A stretch of 64,000 bases of DNA, from positions 11,727,722 to 11,791,721 of the forward strand of contig OZ037766.1 in the NCBI GenBank assembly GCA_964035545.1. Direction: 5' to 3'. Within the stretch, counting starts at the first letter, position 1. Each line of letters begins with the position of its first letter. The notes beneath the pieces are model-generated. The model had not been told where the DNA came from and did no database searches. It was given only the letters and a program-made list of their open reading frames with translations. The position numbers and the translations under genes are program-made. Source of the stretch: Bugula neritina. Lineage: Eukaryota > Bryozoa > Gymnolaemata > Cheilostomatida > Bugulidae. Positions 24,072 through 36,064 of this stretch are shown here, piece by piece.

Positions 24072-24302
24072 TGGATTTGTATAAAGCATGGTTTTACCCA
24101 GTGGTCACAGCCACATAGTAGCTACACCAAGTTCAGGTATATGCTATACTCAGTCCACACCAGATACAAGTACCTGGGGACATGTTTTATCTGCGACAGT
24201 GTAGAGGGAAGCTGCACAGTGACTGACTTAATTAGTAGAACTAAACAGACAGACTAGTCAACACCACAGCTGGCGCCAATAGCCTAGCTGCTCTGTCAAC
24301 AT
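24072..24302 (-). repeat. 235-bp local repeat, copy 1
   Basis: First of four near-identical copies in this locus (others 25281-25518, 26001-26243, 27179-27414). Shared landmarks on the plus strand: TTTGTATAAAGCATGGTTTT, ACATAGTAGCTACACCAAG, ACCTGGGGACATGTTTTATC, CAGCTGGCGCCAATAGCC and the end GCTCTGTCAAC. This copy lies beyond the EIF3A stop codon and lacks the 10-bp ACTAACTACC segment present in the other three. Strand is nominal, chosen to match EIF3A. Confidence 0.93.
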
Positions 24303-24831
24303 CTAGCAGATCAATAAAGCAATAACAAAAAACTTCAATTTAAAGTTCAGATTGAAAATATGTTTGCATTTTTTCAAGTTATTTAAGGTATACACTGACC
24401 AGTTGAGACTAACAATTAAAACTGACCCAAAATTTATAGGTAGTATTTCTACTTGCGGAATTGTAGCTACTTGATGAAAACATGGGTATAGTTGGTATAT
24501 CATTTGAAAAATAAAAAGCTGCACTATTTGTAAGTTATTAAAAAAATTCAAAATTTTTTTACACAACCACCATTTTTGATAATGAAAAACAGGACACTGG
24601 CACATTTTTTAATTGAGAATTTCACAAACAAATTCAAACTGTTTTGATCGTTTCATTACACATTTTAGCGTCAATAACCTTAAGCAAAACAAAATATTAG
24701 CAGCTACAAGTTCATAAAATGGGAAGAAAATTCAGCCTGTACTACATAGTTAGTTGCCCATTACTAAATGAATGACAAGTGCTATCCCGGCTGATGAGAA
24801 AAACAAATGGATAACACGGACTCACCAACAA

Positions 24832-27800
24832 TTATTTTTTGTATCGGACTGTACTCCAACCATCTGCATCGTTTTGTGGAGGTTTATCTTCCTCCTGCCG
24901 CCTAGGTGGTGGGCCATCTCCTAGAAAAGTAAATTAAATATTTACACACAACATTTTCTGTATATAAAAAAACATTAATTAGCATTCAATTGTTTACTTG
25001 CAAAAAACCTAAAAATCTTAAGAGCAAAATCAACAGCGCAAATCGAGAGGACAATTGGACAATGGCCCACTTCTACAGTTATTATAGTGCAAGCTGGTAG
25101 GCAACACGAACCTCTACGCCAAGAGCTATCTCCCTTTTTAGTATCACGAGAGCCACTTCCTCGGGAAGGCAGTTCAATTCGCCGAGGCCCGCTTTCTCCT
25201 CGCCGCCATGAACTTTCACCTCTAAAAATGAAATGTTTCAACAAACAGTCAGAGATGCATCTACAGAGATCAGATCTATGGTTTGTATAAAGCATGGTTT
25301 TACCCAGTAGTCACAGCCACATAGTAGCTACACCAAGTTTAGGTATATGCTATACTCAGTCCACACCAGATACAAGTACCCGGGGACATGTTTTATCTTT
25401 GACAGTGTAGAGGGAAGCTGCACAGTGACTGCCTGAATTAGTAGAACTAAACAGACAGACTAGTCAACACCACTAACTACCACAGCTGGCGCCAATAGCC
25501 TAACTGCTCTGTCAGCATTAGAATGTAAAGCACCCAACCGCATCAAAAGCAAAGCTTACCCTCTGGTATCCTGGCCAAAGCCTCGATCGTCTGATCGACG
25601 GTTTGAGTCATCAGCACCACGGGTCCATCTGTCATCCCCACCGCGTCTTTCAAAACGATTGCTATCTCCACGTCTCTCAAATCTATCACTGTCACCACGC
25701 CTTTCAAATCCGCCATCTCGCCTGTCATATCCATCTTTGCGACCACCATCCCTAGACCATGGCTCATCTCTTCGTCCACCGCCATCTCTAAACCTGTCCC
25801 TAGGTGGTTCGTCTCTAAGCCTGTCCCTTGGTGGTTCGTCTCTGAACCTGTCCCTCGGTGGTTCGTCTCTAAGCCTGTCCCTAGGTGGCTCATCTCTGAA
25901 TCTGTCCCTAGGTGGCTCATCTCTGTAACGATCCCTGGACTCCTCACCATCGTCACTATAACAAAAACAACAGTAGTTATGGCACAGAAACAAACACAGA
26001 TGGATTTGTATAAAGCATGGTTTTACCCAGTAGTCACAGCCACATAGTAGCTACACCAAGTTTAGGTATATGCTATACTCAGTCCACACCAGATACAAGT
26101 ACCTGGGGACATGTTTTATCTTTGACAGTGTAGAGGGAAGCTGCACAGTGACTGACTGAATTAGTAGCACTAATCAGACAGACTAGTCAACACCACTAAC
26201 TACCACAGCTGGCGCCAATAGCCTAGCTGCTCTGTCAACATCAACAAGTGGCAGAAGTCTTCATACATGCTCCTGAAACTTCAGGTAAACAGAGATTTTT
26301 CTTCTATAACGAGTTTTGAAAACATCAGAAAAATATTAAATTGGCCACATGATTCGTGTAATAATTTATTTAGCACAACAGGACTTTTTCAAAACCACAA
26401 GGAAAGGAAATAACAAAGTATGTATTAGCTTACCCTTTCTTTTTCCAGGAATCTTTTTTAGCAGCTTCTCGCTCTCTCCAGCCACCGCTGCCTCCAGTTC
26501 CCCCGACACGATATGCACCAGAAGAGGGCGCTGCTGATTGACGAGCTTGTTTCTCTTCAATTTCCAACTCGCGCTGTCTCTGCTTGGCAGCGATGGCCTC
26601 AAGCTTAGCCAGTCTTTCTTCTTCCATTTTTTGTTTCTGTTCCATTTCTTCTTTTTCTCGGGCTATTCTTTCTTCTCGTTCTGTAAAAATAAATGTTTAA
26701 GTTTTGAGTTACCTCAGCAAGACAATGTAACAAATCACTAAATACAGGCACTGCTATATGTTTGCATACTTCTTTGCACATTGCTGTAAAGCTAAGTGCA
26801 CTTATTCTGATACACTTTCATTTAGGCATCTCGTAATATCAAAAGCTATTAGTTAATTTTTGATATAATTGTAACAAAATGCCTGTAACTTATGACCAGA
26901 AAAAACCACTGCAAAATGGAATCACACAAGATGCAACTAACCTCTTCTTGCAGCTTCATCACGTTCGCGCTGTCGACGCTCTTCTCTTGCAGCAATGGCT
27001 TTTACTCTTCTGTCTTCCTTTCTAGCAGCCCGACGTTCTTCTAAGCGCTCCGCCTTGACTTTAGCCAACATTGCATTGTACTCCTTCATCTTGGACTTTA
27101 AAAAATGAACAGAATGTTGATATTTAAAATATGCAATAAACATAAACCATCAATTACAGCCATTACATAAAGATAGAAGATTTGTATAAAGCATGGTTTT
27201 ACCCAGTGGTCACAACCACATAGTAGCTACACCAAGTTTAGGTATATGCTATACTCAGTCCACACCAGATACAAGTACCTGGGGACATGTTTTATCTTTG
27301 ACAGTGTAGAGGGAAGCTGCACAGTGACTGACTGAATTAGTAGAACTGATCAGACAGACTAGTCAACACCACTAACTACCACAGCTGGCGCCAATAGCCT
27401 AACTGCTCTGTCAATAAAAAGCAACAAGACTGGCCAACTTCTTTCAGATCCACCACAAGTTAGCTAGGCTTACCTCATGGCCGTCACGCCTCGAGTCCTT
27501 CAATCTCCCAATAAACTCATCTTTATCCGCCTGCATCTTTTTGAGTCTGTCACGATGTTTTAAAGCCAGTTCTCGTTCCTTTTTCAGTCCTTCAATCTAC
27601 ACACAGAAACCCCAGAATAGCTATAGACGGACCCGAGCATACCGAATGTATCATAGCTGTGAAATCAACGCAGGTCATAACTTGATAGTCATCATAACTC
27701 TATGAATGTGAACAGCAAATATTTATAATCACACCTAATAAACCGGCAAAGAAATATAGCAGCAGACTTCCTTACCCTATCTTTTTCTAGCTGCTCCCAC

Positions 27801-30800
27801 TGCTCTCGCTTCTGAGCACCCATTACCCTCGCATGCTCCTCCAGGAGGGGAATTTCTTCAAGTCTCTTGGCACGAATGAAGTGGTCAACCTAAACACACA
27901 GTTCAAACAATCTACATGTAGTATGCATTACAAGGTCCAATGTAAACAAGCTTGAAGAACAACAAAACTTCAGACAGCCAGGGATGGCAGATTTTCGTGA
28001 CACAGTGCACCACACCAGGGGGTTCATCCATTTCTGGTCCTAGTGATTTGTGCAAGCAGCCGAGAAATATAATTTCATCACATAGTTTTGAAAACATTGG
28101 CTCCAGCACACCAAAAAGCTACTTAGAGGCGTACCTTTTTATCCTGGCTCTTCAATCGCTCTTGCAGCTCTCTTTTCTCTTTTTCTAACTGCTCCACTTG
28201 CTTTTTGAGGATGTCATCTGTGTCTAACTCAGCCAGTTCCTGGAAACGGGCACAAGATACAATAGGAAACGAAGCTACTTCCAACAGGATTAGCACACTG
28301 AATGTAACTTGTCAATTGAACCATGACACCAAAATTTGTCACAATACATCAATCAACTAGAATAGTTATGTAGCATGAAATGAAAACTGCAACAGGGATA
28401 ATGTACCCAGCACAGTCAACCAAACTCCATGCTTTGCCATACCAGATATAAGAGGCCAAAATACTTACCTCTTCAGTCAGCCCTTCAAGAGCCCGTATTC
28501 CGATATCTGTTGTCTTTAGCTGCTCGATACGCTTCTCTGCCTCCTTCTTTCGGATGTTTTCGTGCTCTTGTTGCGCACGCTGTCGTTCACGTTCAGCCAT
28601 TTCTCGCTTGAGGCGGGTTTCTTCTTTTTCCCTCAAAATACGTTGCTTTGTTCTTTCTTTTTCCAATTCCATTTCATCCTAGATAAGAAATTACACAAAC
28701 ACGGTTGACACTTGGAAATAAAGTGCCATGGTTGGAAATTGTTTCAATATGGAAACTTGTCAGTGCCATTTCTTTACAAACCATATTAACACAGCCTGCA
28801 CTTTGTTTGGACACCGTTTTTTTAGGCTCGGTTTGACACCCAGAATGTGTGTGTACAACATACCAGCAACACCCAAGCCAATCAAAAGAACTGATCTAAT
28901 ACTTCAAGAATGATGGTTTACAGTAGTCACAAAACTTATATTACTTTAACGTATATCTAAATACCTTTTCACGATTGATTATTTCCAGCTTTTCCTTCCT
29001 GTTTTCTATGACATTCTTTCGTGTTAAAATCTTTTGCCTGTCTCGCTTTTCTGATTTTCGATAGGCATCAATAATCTTGGCCTTCGTATCCAAATTCGTA
29101 GCCTATGAAAATACAATTATTCCCATGAAAAGCTCTGGAAAAGAACATAAACGAAGAAATTCAATAATATTAGTTTGTCTGGAGTGGCACTGTTACCTTA
29201 TCAGCTTGGTCTGCCTGAAGCTTAGTGATGGCATTGGACAGAGCGCGTGCCATATGCTGTAGCTGGTTACGCAACTGTTCACCTGGCATATGCTGCAAGA
29301 ATGGACCTTCCTCTACATCTTCTTGAAGGCACACATTAAGGTCAGTACCAAAACTCACACTTTGAGTTCTATGATCCAGTCTGATCTGCAAAAAGTTGCA
29401 CCATACTATACGCAGGTTTAAAAGAACTGACATCAATGTAATCATTACTGTTAGTTGTAAGATGCATTTGATATGAGCTGAAAAAAATCTGCCCTCAAAT
29501 AAAAAATACATCAATTTGTATCGGCTCTGTTTGACACCCAGTAAGTCTTAAGAACAGACCAGCAACAGTCAAAGCCTAGGCAAACAAAAGTAAGTCCTAG
29601 ATTAATACTTACAGGTAAATCAATATTCTTAGCAGCTTGTGCAATAATTCTCTCCAGCTCAAATGCTGAAACAAATGGGACGAGCTCACGAAGTCTCTCG
29701 AACTGTATAGACTGGTAGATTTGTGCAACCTGAAAAAAGCAACTTTAAGTTAACACAAATAGACGGTGTGAGGCAATGAATTAAATGTATGTGTAAGTTC
29801 AGTACGAAGCTCTCACAACAAAGCCATTGTGAAGGCCAGAAATGAACTGCTGCTTTTGCCTTGTGCAACACTCTAAAATAACATTAAAGTAGATTTGTTG
29901 TTACACCAAGGCTTAGAATGCGAGAAATTCAAGTTAATAAAACACCTGCTTAATGAGTCGGACAACCATCATCTCCTGCAGAGAGTCTACATAGTGACAG
30001 AGGTCATTTGACTGCTCTAGAAACTTGAGACAGGGTGTTAGCTTGGTTGATAACTTGAGAGGGGAGAATTCAACTTCTAAGCTGTTATAGAGATCCCTCA
30101 GCTCAGGCGAGATGTGTTGCAGAACATTACTCTTAATCTACAACATGAAATATACCGTAACAGGAACACCATTTTACCAAATACATTTTTACCCAAACAG
30201 AGAGTACAGCGTGAGATTGCAGGGTGTGAGATTGCAACAGTGAGTGCTACTAAATTGATTAGTAAGCACCAATAAAACAAGCAAACTATTGTTATAAGCC
30301 CATACAGTTACCACCATAAACATACATTTTTGGTGGTCGTAGATGGGCTATTTGTTAGTGTAACATTAATATATAACACATTCTTACCAGATCTTTGACT
30401 AGAGAAGCTCTAGTGGGTGGAGTGGGCACAGATGCTAGACTGAGGAGGGAAGCTAAGCGACGTCTTTTCTCAGCATCGTTAGATTCTAACAGCTGGTCAA
30501 TCAGGTATCTTGTAGGTGGAATGGGGATGGACAATGTCGAACATAGAACACGGTTGGCAATCCTACAATGAGAGGCGAGATTGTCAGAGCACTTTATACC
30601 CAATAAAGAATTGATTCTTAACTGAGCTCAAACAGGCCCGATTGGTCTAGCACTAGTAAGATAGGAAAGCAATATACTGTATTACGTATATACTCGCTGG
30701 ATAGTGCATCACATCGACACAAGTGAGCAACACTCTTATTACCTCGTTATTTCTTCTGGACTTGGGTTTTTCTTCTGTTCAGAGATGAGAAGGAAGAGGC

Positions 30801-32731
30801 GGTGGCACGCAGCTGCATGGAACAAATGGTTGCCAGACTTCAGAAACACAAGGCTAACATTTTCAAAGTAACTGGCCAATGATGAAGGCTTCGGCACTTT
30901 CTTCGACCTCACAATAAGGTCATGTATATCTTCAACAGCTTTAAAGGCTTCCTATATAAAAGAACAGGCACTAGATCCATCTCTGTACTTGCGTTTTTAT
31001 CAATTTCAAAAACATTATTGCAGTTGATCAGCAGCAAGAAATAGACTGGTTACCTGCCACAGCTCCATACCAATTGCCGAATCTAATTGGTTCAGGCGAG
31101 TATCAAGGTGCATGCTCAGACTTTCTGCATTGTTGAGGGAAACAGCATTCTGCTGTGTGTGAACTTTCTCAATTATCTGCTTCAAGTGATTTCGAAGCTG
31201 AAAAATGAACATAATTTTTAGGATAGAAGTAGAGATGGCTTTTCTTATTTGACCAGAAAGGAGAGAATTTCAGACAGCCGGAGATGGCAGATTTTCGTGA
31301 CACAGAACACCACACTAGGGGGTTCTTCCATTTCTGGTCCTAGTGATTTGTGCAAGCAGTCGACACTAGATTATTCATCATTAATTCTAAAGACTGGCAA
31401 CAGTTGCAGGAAAATTTAAACAAAGGTAAATATAAAACTACAGTATTCTTACATTATCACACAACTTTCTGAACTCGGTCTTCCTTGAATAGGTAGAGCA
31501 AAAGTCAAATGCTTGTTTAGCAATGTCATGGTAAAGACGTTCAACTCGGTTGTTGTTTCGAAGCAGATCTAAGCATTGCCTAAATGACTCCCAGAGAAAC
31601 TTGACCCAAGGTGTGAGTATGGCCCGATCCGATCTATCTTGAGCATCTTCAGCAGTCACAGCCGCAAGCAATAAGCTAAACAAAATACAACACATTTGTT
31701 GTTGGTGGTGACTTTAAAGAGCAAGTAACTTTGTTTATAGTTAGCCTAAAAGATGTAATTGATATTAAAACTATTTGCACACTAATGCAAATAAAAAAAA
31801 ACATCAAGCATTAATCTTGCACTTTTAATAATGGTAATCACCGATCGATACAATCAATAACCCCTCCGAAAGTGCTCATTAAATCATTGAAAACAGATTA
31901 TAAATATGTATGTCAAGAGACCTTTCAGGGGATTGAATGACGTCCAGATCATCAATGTCTAGGCACGATTGGTGAGATTGCTCCCGGGCAGCTTCAGTTT
32001 TTTGAGATGCCAAATTCAGATAAAATCTAATAACTGTATCAAGTGACTTTACATTCACCTGAAAGCAAGACATCAATTGCAATTTGAATTAGTAACACAA
32101 AATAAAAATTTACAGATCTTTAAGCCATAAAAATGGGCTTTCAATATAAATGCTGCCAAAAACTTACCAGCTGGCATATATTTTTGTATTGATATAAACC
32201 TTCTTTAGCAAGGTGACTTTTCTTCAGTTCTACACACAGCTCCAAGTACTTCAACATAATAGGTTCGTGGGTTTTCTGCCATGTTCGGTGCCTTTTACTT
32301 TTAATAACATCATACAGAACTTCAAGAGCTTGCTCTGGTTTTGACACCTCAATAAATTCTAAAATAAAAATAGAATATTATTTCTAACTTACGATAACTT
32401 CATACAATATTTTGTGAAATTCATTTAAAGGAAACTTTTTATATGGTTCTGCAAGCCAATTTAAAACTAAAACTTTGAAATTACTATTAGTAGTAGTATT
32501 AGTACTAAAAGTAAATGCAATTAAAATATCAATATACTAACAATAGACGACACTAACTATTTCTACTAATACTAGTACTACAACATCAACTCTGAGTCTA
32601 AGCGACTAACATTAACATTTAATTACAATAAATTATAATAACAGCAACATCAACGCGAGTTTAATTCTACAAAATTACATACCACTAGCCCGTTTTAAGG
32701 CATTTTCCGGCTTTTGAAAGTACGTTGGCAT
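24832..32731 (-). CDS. EIF3A: Eukaryotic translation initiation factor 3 subunit A
   Basis: Twenty exons in coding order: 32731-32683, 32358-32168, 32058-31922, 31675-31453, 31197-31054, 30951-30743, 30562-30388, 30137-29946, 29729-29613, 29385-29197, 29102-28965, 28678-28469, 28239-28135, 27889-27776, 27596-27474, 27095-26942, 26680-26434, 25955-25560, 25221-25112, 24920-24832. The sum is 3312 nt, 1103 residues plus TAA, with every phase consistent. The start [18 protein letters not shown] and the block [20 protein letters not shown] are diagnostic. [20 protein letters not shown], a PCI region around residues 320-500, a long Glu/Arg/Lys coiled coil (about 560-905) with KLFLE-like [12 protein letters not shown] segments, then an Arg/Asp/Glu repeat tail and a conserved end DGWSTV follow. 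EIF3A scaffolds eIF3 on the 40S ribosome during initiation. The human protein is longer (1382 residues), mainly in the tail repeats. Introns are short (about 90-470 bp). Confidence 0.97.
25281..25518 (-). repeat. 235-bp local repeat, copy 2
   Basis: In the EIF3A intron between exons 25112-25221 and 25560-25955. Full length, including ACTAACTACC. It makes up about 70% of this 338-bp intron. Confidence 0.93.
25787..25921 (-). repeat. 27-bp coding repeat in EIF3A (nonapeptide DEPPRDRFR)
   Basis: Five tandem copies of a 27-bp unit coding DEPPRDR(F/L)R, with F and L alternating. Two looser nonapeptides GDSDRFERR and GDSNRFERR follow further on. This corresponds in place to the decapeptide (DDDRGPRRG-like) array of vertebrate EIF3A. 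Confidence 0.95.
26001..26243 (-). repeat. 235-bp local repeat, copy 3
   Basis: In the EIF3A intron between exons 25560-25955 and 26434-26680. It begins 46 bp upstream (plus coordinates) of nothing coding but directly after CAGA at 25997-26000. Full length, same orientation as the other copies. Confidence 0.93.
27179..27414 (-). repeat. 235-bp local repeat, copy 4
   Basis: In the EIF3A intron between exons 26942-27095 and 27474-27596, in the same orientation as the other three. It ends 60 bp before the next exon border. The intron between (26681-26941) has no copy. Confidence 0.93.
27968..28063 (-). repeat. 96-bp dispersed repeat, copy 1
   Basis: CTTCAGACAGCCAGGGATGG through TTTGTGCAAGCAGCCGAGA. 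It matches 31268-31363 at about nine bases in ten. Both copies are in EIF3A introns in the same orientation, and both stay open on the minus strand in one frame (LHKSLGPEM, then EPP, then CVTKICH). Confidence 0.88.
28823..28905 (-). repeat. Short diverged intronic repeat, copy 1
   Basis: Shares TTTGACACCCAG, ACCAGCAACA and a CTAATACTT end with 29521-29607. Alignment needs small gaps. Both copies sit in EIF3A introns. Confidence 0.65.
29521..29607 (-). repeat. Short diverged intronic repeat, copy 2
   Basis: Partner of 28823-28905, ending right at the donor border of EIF3A exon 29613-29729. Confidence 0.65.
31268..31363 (-). repeat. 96-bp dispersed repeat, copy 2
   Basis: Partner of 27968-28063, in the EIF3A intron between exons 31054-31197 and 31453-31675. 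The copies differ mostly at positions that change the encoded residue, so the shared open frame is not evidence of selection. Confidence 0.88.
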
Positions 32732-34469
32732 GATTCTAGAGTTGGTTATGGCGCCTGCTATAGAACGAAAATGAAGTCCTACTTTCCCGGCCAAAAGCTA
32801 GGGAAAGAAAGGAAGCTTACACGTGAGACCTCGCGTACAAAACGATAGAAAATTGTTTAGCCGCAAATAGATATTTCAATAAAATGCGAAAATTTTAATT
32901 ATTTTTTTATTTAGTGTTTGTAAATAATATTTTGATTAACAAAGGGTATTTAAAAATTTAAGTGATCAACTATCAACATTGAGCCTTTCAATGATGCTAT
33001 CATTATAGAGAGCTTCTACAGCTAAATTAATATTGGTGAACAATAAAGAAGTTCGCCAAGGAGAAGGCAAATCTCTTCAAATGGAATTGCATTATTATTT
33101 CCACATAACTTATTCGCTTCTGTAGTACAGTTTGTAGTTATGCAAACCCACAAAAACAGAGCCATATTCATTTAATTAGGTTTCAAGTCCTACAACATCA
33201 TCGGAGGATGTTGTTACATATTATATTATTTATAAATTATATAGATGTGGTGCTGTGCTATACAACTTCAAATTGCTAAGCTTGTCCTAGTTTACAGATT
33301 AATGCTATTATATTTCATTTGAGAACTAGAGTTGTGTAACTAGTAAGAGTGTAGTATATCTGATTTGAATAAGCTCTACACGTCTATATTTACTGTTTGA
33401 GGAATGAGTTTTTATGCAGCTAGATACAGTTACGTTGAAATGAGCATACTATATTTTATTTAATGACACTGATGACAGTGATTTTAAATTTAAAGTCCAT
33501 CAAATACTATTAGTAAGTCATCAGTAAGTTTCAAGATTTGTCCACCCCCCTTATATCAGTGTAATGCTAAATAGATGGATATCACTAACTTATATACAAA
33601 GATTGATTGCTAATATTTTTGCATTGCATCCCACATATGTACGAAAGTCAGTTATTCCTTCTAGACTTTTGATATACCTAAAGAAGCTGTTATATGAATC
33701 TCAGAGTATTATTGCAAGAACATTAGTTGACTACTTCTCCTCTCTGTGATGATGAGATACTATGGTCATGGACATATATATAGCCATGGACAGTATTGGT
33801 TGTAGATCTCTTAAGTTTAAATCATTTTAATATTTTTAGGCATTCAAGACTAGAGGCAAATTCACCAGTAAATATATGCAAATAAGTAGTCATATTATCC
33901 CTAATATAAAATCCAGTTACATTCTAATAATATTATTACTGAGTCGATCATCATTTTTGATGAACTTTTAACTTTAATTTGAAGTTGTCCTCCCTTGGAA
34001 ACTTTTCCTAATGTTTATTAGAAGGTTTGCCAGTTGATGCCAGGCTCGTTCAAAATTTCATAAATATATAAGTGTTTACAAGTTACTGACTTTCTCTGAT
34101 CACAATTTTTAATATAATTATTTTTATATGTGTTTGAATATGCACATGGAATGCAAATAACACTTATATGTTATATATGTTGATGCTGGACAATATGTAT
34201 AAAATTATTTTTACAGTCTATAAAAAACAAACCTATTATCCTTCATATGTATATTTTATATTCAAAATGAAATTATTTATGTTACAAAGTTAGAAATTTT
34301 ATTTGTAATGGCATTGATATTCTATATAATAATCAAATAATATATCTATTAGTAAATATTGTTAATTATTTATGAACCTTTTGCACAGGGTATATCGTCT
34401 TCGCTCATGTGCTCAAGCTGCTTGTGGAAACCAGATATATATTATTTTTAAATTATTATTAAAAGAAAA

Positions 34470-34668
34470 TCACACAAGTTTATAGTTGCCATCCCTGTGA
34501 GAAACTCTTAATCGAAAAGGCTACGGACTCATCAGATGTGGTACAGGAGCAATCATGACTGGATGCTCTTCCTATAGCAATGTCAATGGCCTTTGTCAGA
34601 GTTCGAGCCCATGACTCCGTGCTTATACTATGCGAACGCTCTAACCCCCTAGACCATGACCTACACCA
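34470..34668 (-). mobile_element. tRNA-derived SINE, family 1, copy C
   Basis: On the minus strand: head GGTCATGGTCTAGGGGGTTA with GAGCG, B box GGGCTCGAACTC, body AGGAAGAGCATCCAGTCATG and ATTGCTCCTGT, tail TTCTCACAGGG then CTATAAACTTGTGTGA. This is the best-preserved head of the three copies; its end is identical to that of copy A. Confidence 0.87.
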
Positions 34669-35989
34669 TTCGCATAAATAATAAGTAAAAAGAAGCTTGT
34701 GGCTAGCACTTTGTAGAAAGATTTGTCATCACTCCCTAGCTAGCAGAAATATTCCAATATAAACTGCATGCACAAAAATATATAAACTTGATTTTGTTAA
34801 ACAATATCTCACCCAGACATTGTTCATATATAAAAAATTATTCTATATAGCATTATAATATCTTATTTACTAGCAAATGCTGTTGTAATAATTTGGTTAA
34901 ATTTAGCTTAAAATGGCTTTCAATTTTGATCAATGTTTATTTTCATTAATTTTATTCAAATTTTGATGTATATAATAAGAGTATATTTGTTATATGTAGA
35001 CGTCCCATTTGTATTTTTATCCGTTGCAAATGAAAAACAAAGCTACATATGCCTCATTTGTTAGTAGCTGTTAGTTTGCATAAGTAAACAAAAATGTTTT
35101 CATAAAAAAGTATTCTAATACAATTTAAAAAGAATAATGTAACGTTGTAGCTCAATATAATAATTTAAGCTAGTGAGTTAGCACTAGCCATTTTAAAACT
35201 TGTCAACCTTGAAAGTTATTAGATTCTTCTATCAGGTACTCTTGAAAAAAAACTTAGAGCTCTTGTTAATTATTTAAACAGTTTGCTGATTTAAATTTTT
35301 TGTTAGTCTGCCACGTTTCAGACATGAAAATTATGTATTTTATGTTTGCATCAATTATACAGCTTATGTTCTCAAACTTATTATTAAACAATACAGTATA
35401 CACTTTTAATTTGATAAGAACATTCTTCATGTGCTTTCATTGGATAATATAGTTAAAAGTATTAAACCATAACAAGTTACAAACTTACAAAGTCTGCAAA
35501 TAATATACATATAGCTGTATTCTATGAAGCACTGAAAGTATTTACATCTAAACTATATTTATTTTGACAAGTAAGTTTTAGGAAATTAGGGGTACAATAC
35601 ATATATATGAGTTAGAAAATTTGAAATCTCTATCTCCAGCTGTTATAAAGTTAAGAATTAAGATAACATATTTTAGGGAACTAATGGAAAACAAGTCAAG
35701 AATGTAAACAAAACTAAAATAACTAACAGTGGCTGAATATTTTTAGCTATTAGTAGTTGTTATTATGTCTATAAAACCTGCTAATTCCAACATTGTTTGG
35801 TGAAGTGCTACCTATGTATAGGCTATAAAACTCACGCAAGTGTTATAGACTGAGTTATAGGCTATAGCCTACACTATATTTTTTAAATTTTTCCTGCATA
35901 ACTGAGAATTTTGCTCAGTAATGCCTAGCAGCTTTTTTTCTATGAACACACTAAGCTGGTCTGATCTTACCTGTCTCTGCTCTGTCCTG

Positions 35990-36064
35990 TAGGGTAGGGG
36001 TAGGGGTAGGGGTAGGGGTAGGGGTAGGGGTAGGGGTAGGGGTAGGGGTAGGGGTAGGGGAGGG
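35990..36064 (+). repeat. (TAGGGG)n telomere-like tract
   Basis: TAGGG followed by 11 perfect TAGGGG hexamers (35995-36060) and a partial unit. Each unit carries four G in a row, so the plus strand should fold into G-quadruplexes. It differs from the common animal telomere unit TTAGGG by one base. Confidence 0.97.

Larger units (their letters stand above)
23486..24831. other. Convergent gap between the receptor and EIF3A
   Basis: The receptor (plus) and EIF3A (minus) end toward each other over 1.35 kb. AATAAA at 23762-23767 on the plus strand probably ends the receptor mRNA. A copy of the 235-bp repeat occupies 24072-24302. No clear poly(A) signal for EIF3A was found on the minus strand. Confidence 0.65.

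Noticed and set aside
25543-25956. 137-codon minus frame and 89-codon plus frame over the EIF3A tail
   Set aside because: Shadows of the real EIF3A exon 25560-25955 in other frames.
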